The notes beneath the pieces are model-generated. The model was not told where the DNA came from and searched no databases. It saw only the letters and a program-made list of their open reading frames with translations. From Climacteris rufus (Eukaryota; Chordata; Aves; Passeriformes; Climacteridae): a stretch of 64,000 nucleotides of DNA. The position numbers and the translations under genes are program-made. Within the stretch, counting starts at the first letter, position 1; every line of letters starts with the position of its first letter. Location: assembly GCA_013398175.1 (NCBI GenBank), contig VZRZ01000466.1, positions 655,910-719,909 of the forward strand, written 5' to 3'. Shown piece by piece: positions 1-9,100 of this stretch.

Positions 1-1236
1 CTCAACTATGTTGGAGAATCAATCATAGGCTTGAGCTCATTTGTTCCACTAGAGTGTAGTCTTATAAGAAGAGAACGGCTTGTTCCAGAAAAAAGTGTGA
101 ATAATGTGATAAAACAAAATGAACTGCAGAATATATTCTAGCCAGCAGCCAAGAAATTATTCACACTGACAGATATTACAGGTACAGTACATTTTATGTC
201 TAGAATACCACCTTCTACTTTCTCTTAGCATATGCATTATGGTTGCTGTTTTCCTACCTGCACTATAGAAATGCACCCAGCTGTATACATGTGATTGTGA
301 GGCACTTTTTTTTTTTTTGCATACCACACAAAGCAATCTTTACCCAGTTAGAGCAACTGCCCTTGCTTGTATAATTATTCAAAAATATTTGGCTGTTTTG
401 AAAATTTAAATATTTAGTGTTGAAATAGAAGCGTTGTTTCTCTTCTGTTTTTTCCTTGAACTGGTACACATACATGCACATCTATGTCTCAAGAAAGATG
501 AATAGACCCTTGGGCCAAAAGAGTAGATTTGCTGTAGACTGATAATTGTATGGACCACAGTTTTGCTTTAGCTTTGTTAAGGAACTCATGGATTTTTGCC
601 TCATGATTTCTGCTGCATCCCTGTATATGGCACACAGTATAAAATATATGTAGATAAATAAATCCTTATATTTCTTTATCATCATCTTGCATTCTTTAAA
701 TTTGTCATCATAGAGTTATATAAAGTAGTTGTGCTGATGTCAAATTAGCTTTGTTGGGTATTGCAGCCTTTACTACCAACTTATGAGTATTGAAATGTGA
801 TAAGATTTGCCTAAATTGGGTTTCATTAAATATTAGCGGCCCACAACAATAGGCAAAAAAATTACGTAGAAGGGGGAGGGACAGGGAGGACTTTGAAAGG
901 AAAAATTAGCCTGAAAAATGGGCAGACCTGTGGGAAGAAGCTAAAGGCAATGGGAGGAAGATAAACAGTGATAATGCACATCTAACTATTCTTCTGCTTA
1001 TGAGCGCTGTGTTTGAAAAATATTGTATTCCATCTACTTCCTTCTCTTATTGTATTTACAACCTGGACCTTCATTCTTATGATTATTTAATATGTGGTAG
1101 GCGTTTTAGTGTTGACACAGAGACCTTCAGGCTTTTTTCCTATTGAAACGTTTTTGTCATTTCTATGGATAATACATATTACACATAAACAGCTGCTAAT
1201 CTTTTACGAAAAGACATTTGAAGCAATATATGAAAT

Positions 1237-1262
1237 ATAGGGAGTTTGTCTAAACTCCCTAT
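1237..1262. repeat. Perfect 11-bp inverted repeat with 4-nt loop
   Basis: ATAGGGAGTTT at 1237-1247 and its exact reverse complement AAACTCCCTAT at 1252-1262 flank the loop GTCT. Seen directly. It could form a hairpin in the pre-mRNA or in single-stranded DNA; function unknown. Confidence 0.9.
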
Positions 1263-3384
1263 GAGAATTGAGCTGATTACATGAGTCTTAGAGAAAACAT
1301 TAGAAAAAACATTGCAAATAGTTTGGTTTTTTTTTCAAGTCACTGACGTGATTAGTATCAGCACCCCCAACCAGTGATCAGGTTTGAATACGTTTGCTTT
1401 TGACCCAACGATACCATGGTGGCAAAATCTTTCATGATGCTGGGAAAATGTATTTATACCTGTAGTATGTGGCCAAAAAGGTTGTTACATTGATTACATG
1501 TTTGCTATTTGCCTTTCACATTTGGAAGTGAACTAGCAGACATTGGTTTCGTGTTTCACTCCACAAAATGTTTTGTTTGGGTCTGTTTCCCTTCGAGAGT
1601 CTGACTGGGGAAGAATGAGGTCATGCATTTTGAAAGTTCATCACTGTGTGAGGATTTTCTTTATGCATAGCTTCTTTCTGAGTCAGAAGCTTATTCTGGC
1701 ATGAGTAGTTGCTTATGCCATGCCCTATAAACTGTGTCAGCTGAGGACATACCTATGAATAGTAGAAAACAGAGAGAGTGTCGTAACAAAGGACCACAGT
1801 GGGTTTAGGTTAGTGTATGGGTAAGCCTCCATTTGAACTCTGAAGCCTATAAAAACCAAGTCAGTGCTTTAACTCATCAGATGAAAATCAGGTTCTGCAA
1901 AGCTGCCAATACTCAGCCAATATGTGCTGTGCCATTGACTTTATAGCAGCAGTGCCATCCGCAGGGCTCCTGCGTCAGCCCCGTCCTCCCCATCACACTG
2001 AGCTGCATGGGAGTTCGCTTCCAAATGGCAAGGTAGTTGACATATTGTGTCTCAATTTAAGCCCCATTACCATTCATTAGACATGCTCCTAGTTAATTAT
2101 TTTAAAAAATAAATGTAAATAACGAGTGTTAATTATACCCTCGAGGCCATTGATGTGTACCATGTTGGCTTTTCATGTTAGAGAGGCTGCCTGAAAATAG
2201 AATAAAGAGCAGTATAATGCAAGGAGGAGGTTTTGAGAAATATTATTGCTGACATAATATTTTATAATAGCAATTTCATCAATTATAAGTCTTAATATTT
2301 AAATAATATTCTACATAGAATCTGTTATGAAGAGCATTTAGGTGATTTCTTGGCTGTTATATTTCCCTGTGCATTTGAAAGGTTTATTTCATTAAAAATG
2401 GTTTTCAATCAGCTATAACATCACACTGTTTCTGGAGTGGTCTTTGCACATGTTCACCTGTGGGTTTGTGTCCTGGCACTTTTGAACATGGACAGCTTTC
2501 TAGAGAAATGTTATAATGGTCTGCACCTTGCCGGTGTTGTTCCTTCTTGCTGTCTGGTCTGTGATTTCACTGTATCCCCCAAGAAAGCTTTTTAAGCTCT
2601 TAGCCAAATATTTCTTCTTACCTCACTACATAGTCAAATAAAGTGAGTTTTGTATGGCAAATTAGTTTGGATTCTTATCCAAATATCTTCTTTTCTGGCA
2701 TGAAATATCTCAACAACAACAAAAAAAATCCAAAGGAAAGCAACATAAGATGTGCATTTTGTGTCAATTTGTCTCTCTTAAGGTCCTGTACTACACGATG
2801 TGCATCAGATTTCATTACTTTTCCTTACAAACGTGATCTTCTCTGTAGGGATGACCAGATGTACACTTCAGATTCTTCTCAAGAATAATTTTCTGTGAAA
2901 TTACATTTAGGCCTGTTCTGCATAAGAGCCAAGGCAGGCTTTTCTTGGATGCAGAGTTTTGTACCATGGAAGGATAAAAAAAACTCCACACATAGAGACC
3001 ACAGGAGTGGTCTGGAGTTTGCTCCTGCTGATAACTGCTGGAATCAAGCTGCCGCCCTGTTGTTCCTTCCCCATACTCTTAGGCCAGGCTGCCAATTGTG
3101 TTGTCTGTGGCTGTCTCAACACCAAGAAAGGCTCCAGCTAGGCAGTCTTCTGCTCTGGATAGTCTCCAGCCAGTTTGCACTGTGGCAGTAGTTTTTGTGA
3201 AGTCAGCAGACACATATTCACAAGTGACTTCTTCACTCAGGGAATCCCTGACAGTACAAGGCAGTTCCACTGTCTGTACTCAGAAGTCACTGGCATTGGG
3301 ATTTTCTGTTTGTGAAAGCTTCTGCTCCAGCCTGCAAGCAAAAGAAAGTGAAAAGTAATGTCTGTCTTTAGGAGACACATTAAT

Positions 3385-3470
3385 GAGATGAGGAGGGAGA
3401 GAGGAGGGTGGAGAGAGAGGAAAAGGGGGAGGAGAGAGAAAGAGAGAGAGAAAGAAAGAGAAAGAAAGAA
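3385..3470. repeat. Purine-rich GA/GAAA low-complexity tract
   Basis: About 86 bases composed almost only of A and G on the + strand, with two T interruptions, including GAGA and GAAA runs. Tracts like this are common microsatellite derivatives and can adopt triplex structure. The long serine/leucine-rich frame on the minus strand here comes from this tract and is not a gene. Confidence 0.9.
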
Positions 3471-3603
3471 TGAGCTAGCTTTATTATGTGCTTGAGATGG
3501 CCATTCATAGTGTCTTTTCTTGAAGCTTCTCCTGATGGCACACACAGTCCTGCAAAAATATATTGCTGCCTTCTCTTGCTGTCCCTACCTCACCAGAAGG
3601 CTC

Positions 3604-3655
3604 TGGGTTAGTGTGAGCTAAAAGGCCTGTCTGCCTTCCAGCTCACACTAACCCA
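3604..3655. repeat. 52-nt near-perfect hairpin (16-bp perfect arms)
   Basis: TGGGTTAGTGTGAGCT (3604-3619) is followed by its exact reverse complement AGCTCACACTAACCCA (3640-3655). Inside the 20-nt spacer, AAGGC (3622-3626) can pair with GCCTT (3633-3637). This leaves a 2x2 internal loop and the 6-nt apical loop CTGTCT. A few further pairs are possible outside the arms. It could be a small RNA precursor, a recent snap-back duplication or a remnant of a palindromic transposon. No identity is recognised. Confidence 0.9.
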
Positions 3656-3659
3656 AAGG

Positions 3660-6600
3660 CTGAGCAGACCACAGGTCAAACCAGAGTGCATTTTGTGGAG
3701 CTGTGTAGCTTGTGCTGCATATTGTCCTTGATGCTTCCAAGAACTTGTACATAAATGTGAGGTGTCACATCCCCTGCTGATCCTGCTAGCAGCAGCTTCT
3801 CTTTTCCCAGTGCTGCCAGGCTGCCTGCACAACCTGCCACCTTCCTTCACCTCTCTTCAGCCTTGTTCTTACATTCGGACTTGGCAAAATATTCAGGAGG
3901 AGTTGCAAGGCTGTCCTCTGTGATTCAGCAGGGCTCCAGCATCGTTTGATTCTTGGAGTGAATGTGAGGACACCCTTCTCCCAATGACTGTAGAAAATGC
4001 AGCATTTATCTCCTGAAGTTTTCCATGTCATATAACAGACTGTCTTGGCTTCCTCAAGAGGGGGAGAAAAAAATTTCTTCCCCTTCAAATCACATTGTGA
4101 TTTTTCTGTGCATAGGGCTGCAGTGGTGCTGATTGGTACCTCTGTGAAATATGCAGATTGTAACTCTGCGAGGCTGAGTCTGTGTGTTGCCAATAGTGCT
4201 TTGCTCTCTCTGGGTGAGCTGGTAGATGTGCCAGGGCATGGTGTTGCACCCCATCTCCTGCAAGAAAGTAGACATGAACTTTTTCTCTTGTGTTTGTGGT
4301 CAGGGTAATAACAGAGTAAATTGTAGGCTGAAACATATGTGTGTAAACTACATGAAAGCCCATTTTTCTAGTTGACTGATCAGATTTTATATTGTCCTCT
4401 GATCTTTCCATGAAAAACAATCACAGGTCAGCTTGTCTGACTTTTGACTGTGTTATTGTTTGTCCTATATTCAGTAATAATATAAGGAAATTCCAAGTAA
4501 TTTTATCTTGTATTTGTAAGGAAGGGAATGTGGGGGCTGCTCTAGAAATTCGAAGCGTTTTATAAACTGCTTCAGGCTTTTAAATACATTCCTTTTCCTG
4601 CCCTAAAACACCCTAAAATTTTAACAATTTGAGGGAGGGGGCTATTAAGATTTGCCCTCATCACTACTTCTGCTGGTTGTCTCTGCATTAAGGTTGAGAT
4701 TGAAATAATTTAGTTTTTAAATCTATTTTAAAACATGCACAAATGAACTTATGAGAAAATGTTGCCCTAAGCATAATTTTATGACCCATACATTTTGAAT
4801 ATTTAAAGCAGTACTAATAAAAATAAAGCAGTGAATATTCCCAGGGGTTTAATTTTGCTGGTGTGTGTTGATCTGATGGTTTGTGAGTTTTACTACATTT
4901 CATTAGGGAAATTTTACCAGAGAAATGGAGTTGAATATACAAAATAGTTTATCCTAAATTGGCAGCATGAATCCTCAGTAGAGCTTGTTTACACATACTG
5001 ATTCACTTGAACACTTACTTTATGAAGAAACGTTTTGGAAATAATTTTATTTCATGTAGTACTTAAGCAAGAAAGGTAGAAACAGACTTGCTGAAACAAT
5101 CTTCTTTTGGGTGGGAGTCTTTCAGAGCCTTGCGAATGTTCTATAAATTTATTTGTGTCAGACATTATTTTCCTATCCATCAATATAGCTTGAGATAAGT
5201 TCAATAAGCCGGTTTTCAGATAACTGCACTGAATTTTTATTAATATTGAAGTTTGAAATCAAATAAATTCCGTGAAGTCAACAGCACTGAAATTTTACTA
5301 GATCTCAGCCTCAAAGGAAAAAATTCTTCTAACATTAAAAACGTTGGAGGCAGGCATGCTCTTTCCTGCCACACTCGATAGTTTGAGTAGACACGCCTCT
5401 GAAAGTAAACCACCTAACTTTCTGTTCATAATGCTGTAAGCTAGTAATCTAGCTAGAGGAAAAGCTCACACACTTTGAACAAGCTCAGAGACAAATAACA
5501 GATAAAGTGTTTTTAAAAGAAAATTGTCCTAGTGTTGAAAACAGTAAGGAGAAAATTGCCTTTCCTTTCAAAATCAATTTGCATTGCCCCCGGATTTGTA
5601 ATTTATGCCTTTTTTTTTTTTTTAATTTTGTTTTCATTTTATTTGGAGCTGGTTTTAGTGTTTACTGAATGTTCTCTCCCCCGACCCTCACTCTTAAAAT
5701 TCAGCAGCAAGTTAGATTACTGTTTACTCTCCCTTGGAGAATACTTGCTTCATATTTCCTTTTTAAGATAATGGAGGTAGTCTTTGAAGTAAAGCATTTC
5801 GTTGGAATTAAGTATTCTGTGGGGTGAAAGAGTGATTTCAGCCAGTGAGAGGTGAAAAGGAAAATATATGGTTCTTTTTATTCCAACAATTTATTTTTTT
5901 CCTTGATATTCCTAGTCCTTTTTTTCCTGGTGTTTGAAGTCTGACTGCAGACAGGTATGGGAGAAAAACATTTCTGTGTTCACACAAGACTTCTCTTCTT
6001 GATACCAAGTCCAGAGAGATTTGGATAGACGTTTAAACTCCAGACATTTCAGGGCTGATTTAGCTTTAATACTTCTGTCACGTTTCTCTACCTCTTCTGT
6101 AGTGTTGACTGGTATTTAAATGGTGTTATTAGAGGGTGTTATGCACTGCAGTCTAGCAGTCATGTTTTACAAGTTTAATGAAGACCAGGCAGGATGTATT
6201 TCTAACACAGCCTTTTGTATTGAATGGAAGCTTCAATTTCTCTCTTAGTCCCAACATGAGATAACTTTACAATGTGCTGAAACTAAGCACTGCTTGCTGA
6301 GGTTGAACCTGCTCCTCATAATGCCCAAGTGAGCTACAAAGCAATCCCAACTTGTCATCTACTACAGTGTTTTCTTTTTCTTTTTTTAGAATTTAGTTCC
6401 ATTGCATTCAAAATATTATTAAGCTAGTAAAGAGAGATGTATCCTGTTTCTTGTTTGATAAAGGGAACTGACAAGTAGGAGTAAAATAACACTTAGGTAA
6501 AAATTTGGATTAAAATGAACAGAAGAAGAACAGCAACCAGAGTTATTTAAACAAACATAATTTATACAAGTATACCTAGGAGTATAATACCAGCTACCAG

Positions 6601-8112
6601 TAAAGGAAATATTGTGTCTCTACATGTCTGTCTATACATCTGATGGCAGAACAGAACACTTACTTCTGAAGTTGCATTTATAAGGTAAATAAATTTTTTA
6701 AAAAAAAAATTAAAAAGAGTATTGAGTACCACTTTGTGTACAAAATGAAATTTGGATGTTTGCACCTGCATACTCTTCTATGTCATCTTTCTTGGAATTT
6801 ATTTTTCATATTTCAAAGTTTTGAACAGTGTAAAGCAGACATCACTCTGATGATCTGAAAAGGAGGGGGTACTCTTTCTGCTGTGATGTCATTTCCATTT
6901 TAAAAAGTATGGAACTTACAAATTTGGACTGGACTGATTCCCACTACAAGGTAAAAGCAGTTGTGCTGAACTTGGCCAAATGCAGTAGCTCATCAGATTG
7001 GCTCTTAGTGGAAGCAGAAGCAATAAGCTCAAGCACTGTGAAAGTATAGTAGGATATTTCTCTAAACAGTACAATAATACACTTTTTTGGTAGTTAGGAG
7101 GGGAGTTTATTTCTGTAAAATGAAACTAGAAACACCCAATATCTCAGTGATCTAATATTTGTTTTTATCCCTGAATGACTTTAAACTTTTAAATCATAAT
7201 ATTATTGCCAGGGAAAAAAACAATTTTCTGTAAGACTTTAAAACATCTTCAATTCTTGTTATTCTCTGCACTCCTTTTATTGGACACTTTTTAACAAGGG
7301 AAATTTATCCACACAGGAAAACAGTGAGCAATAACAAAGACAGATGATATGATTGTTGGAAACACTAACACATTCCTAAAAGAGCCACCCCCTATTTGTG
7401 ATGCTAAAGTCTATGTCCTTGCATTTGCTCCAGATGTGAGGGGACAATTTGCATTTTCTCCAGATATGAGTAAATGAGAAGGATCCCTATTAATAAATAC
7501 AGAGGCTATGTGGAAAGATGCCTGTGTCTGTGTCTGCTACCTCTCCTCACACATGGTCTTTCTGAAAGTACCAGGCATTCATATCATTCATAGATGCTGG
7601 TGCAACAGATTTTTTTTTTTCCTTCACAAAACTGACCTTAGAACCTCACCTAATTAGTCTGCGTTAACCCCAAAACATCTGGGTGAGTGTAGGGTTTGAC
7701 TTACCCATGGCAAGTGATGTAGGAAGGGAGAGATTGTATCACCAGTGTGCAAAGAAGGGCTGCTCATACCAGCAAATACGGTCTGAAGTCCAGCAGTTTG
7801 TTTCAAAAGGTGCATAAAGTCCCGTTTGCGTTGGAGTGCACTTACAGTGAGAACAAATTTGTTTTCCCCAAAGTTTTCCTACCAAATTCAAAGCTATGAT
7901 CGTTGATGTAGGGCCTGCAGTGCATGAAGCACTTTGAGATGCAGTGCCCTGAAGTCGTCACATGGGTGCCGCCTGTAGCAGCGCACTTGGCAGAAGCTGC
8001 TGCTTTTGAGCTTCAGGTTTTGGTGGGAAGAAAGCCAAGGCAATGCCCTCAGCCTTCTTCCTCCAATATCTGAACCCTCTACCTGAGCTGTGGTGAAGTC
8101 CCATATTTCTCT
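3660..8112. other. Intronic sequence, no gene seen
   Basis: AT-rich DNA with several T-runs (5611-5625, 7612-7620) and no recognised repeat family. The 135-codon minus-strand frame at 3786-4193 has no recognised domain and overlaps other random frames. Confidence 0.55.
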
Positions 8113-8406
8113 TGTGTTACCTGTACCCATATTTTAGATCCCATATATGGCTATGTCCTGGAAAGATCTCCTCCACTGATCACTTTGAACTACACGGTTT
8201 CCCATTGGGTATCCTGGTCCCACCTCTCTTTAAAAGAGCCCTGCAGGGCTTCCTCATGCTCTTTCTTCTGGATTACCCCAGCCACCTGGATATCTCTGGA
8301 CTCACTTCCTGTACCCTCATAATGCAACACTGGACTCACAATAAACGGCTGTTATCCTGGAGAAGAGCCCTCTGTGCAGCCTTTTATTCTCGTCGGCACT
8401 AGCACA
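8113..8406 (+). mobile_element. Probable solo LTR of an endogenous retrovirus, ~294 bp
   Basis: The segment starts TGTGTTA and ends TAGCACA, which are inverted with one mismatch, the usual TG...CA termini of an LTR. In the expected order it has a TATA-like TTTAAAA (8229-8235) and a polyadenylation signal AATAAA (8340-8345), then a short T-rich U5-like tail. No convincing target duplication is visible (flanks ...TTTCTCT and CCACGCC), so the borders or the identity may be off. No coding part of a retrovirus is next to it. The call is an inference from structure. Confidence 0.5.
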
Positions 8407-8449
8407 CCACGCCTGGGGAAACTTGTCCTAGAGGAGCCAGCAGAAACAA

Positions 8450-8450
8450 N
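8450..8450. other. Single ambiguous base (N)
   Basis: One N in otherwise continuous sequence, between the probable LTR and the CpG island. The flanks do not repeat each other. Confidence 0.95.
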
Positions 8451-8515
8451 CCTGGAGAGCTTCGGGGTTAAGCGCCTTTAGCCGCCATTATGAAGTCCAG
8501 CGTTATCAACATTGC

Positions 8516-8650
8516 CATTGTCTGAAACAATGCTTCTTCCTAGGCAATAGCTATGGGAATTTAAATGAAGTGATAATGTTTCATTAGGCTTTGAGCTACA
8601 GAAACAATGACTTAATATTCTTTGGAGTGCTTCCATCCTGTTAACAATAG
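8516..8650. promoter_or_regulatory. Cluster of four SOX/HMG-type core motifs
   Basis: CATTGT and ACAATG face each other across 5 nt (CATTGTCTGAAACAATG, 8516-8532). Further ACAATG (8604-8609) and ACAATAG (8644-8650) sites follow within 135 bp. HMG-box SOX factors bind the core A/TACAAT/A, and SOXE proteins can bind paired inverted sites. The cluster sits just upstream of the CpG island. A regulatory role is inferred from motif density only. Confidence 0.35.
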
Positions 8651-8699
8651 TGGGAGTGGGGTAAAGAGTGCATTGGACTCCACAGGTCTCAGTTGTTGC

Positions 8700-9100
8700 A
8701 GTGCCTCCGGGGATAGCCGGCGGTCCGGCCCTGCCCTGCTGGCACGTGGGGCTGGACCCCGCGGCCGGGGAGGGGGCCGGGATCGCGTCACAGCTGTTTC
8801 TCCGTGCCCGCCATGAGGGTGCTCCTCCCGGGGCCGCCGAAGCGGCGGGGCCAGCTCCTCCCCCCCGCCAATACAGCCGGTGACGGCACATCCCGGGCAG
8901 CCGCGAGGCCGCTCCAGCCACGGTGGGGGGGTGGGGGGTGGGACGGTCCCCGCCCACAAGGGCAGCCCATTGGTCGGTTCCGTATCACGGACTCCCGCCT
9001 GAGTGGCCATTGCCTCTGTCAGTTTGCTGACTTCACGCGAGCCCTCCGCAGCCATTGGATCTCACACATAACCCCTTCCCCCTGCCCCTGTGAAACAGCC
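8700..9100. promoter_or_regulatory. Isolated intragenic CpG island, candidate internal promoter
   Basis: Roughly 30 CpG dinucleotides occur in the 300 bases from 8705, against a CpG-poor AT-rich background. The island contains GC-box-like CCCCGCCC (near 8949), CCAAT (near 8869) and inverted CCAAT boxes ATTGG (near 8969 and 9055), and a G-quadruplex motif. No TATA box is evident. These are typical of a CpG-island promoter. It could start an alternative RBMS3 transcript, an antisense or long noncoding RNA, or be an unused or methylated orphan island. Long frames exist on both strands (e.g. 8804-9232 +, 8478-8957 and 8612-9055 -), but GC-rich DNA has few stop codons and none shows a known domain. 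Confidence 0.6.
8922..8942 (+). other. G-quadruplex-forming motif inside the CpG island
   Basis: Three G-runs of 7, 6 and 3 separated by single T bases. The 7-run can supply two G3 tracts, so the G3+N1-7 rule is met on the + strand. Confidence 0.7.

Larger units (their letters stand above)
1..3603. other. Intronic sequence, no gene seen
   Basis: AT-rich unique-looking DNA. It contains a short perfect foldback (1237-1262) and a purine-rich tract (3385-3470). Open frames here are short and show no family resemblance. Confidence 0.6.

Noticed and set aside
3237..3545. Serine/leucine-rich minus-strand frame resembling a signal or membrane segment
   Set aside because: The hydrophobic low-complexity run comes from the GA-rich simple repeat.
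3786..4193. 135-codon minus-strand frame
   Set aside because: No domain, and it overlaps other chance frames on the opposite strand.
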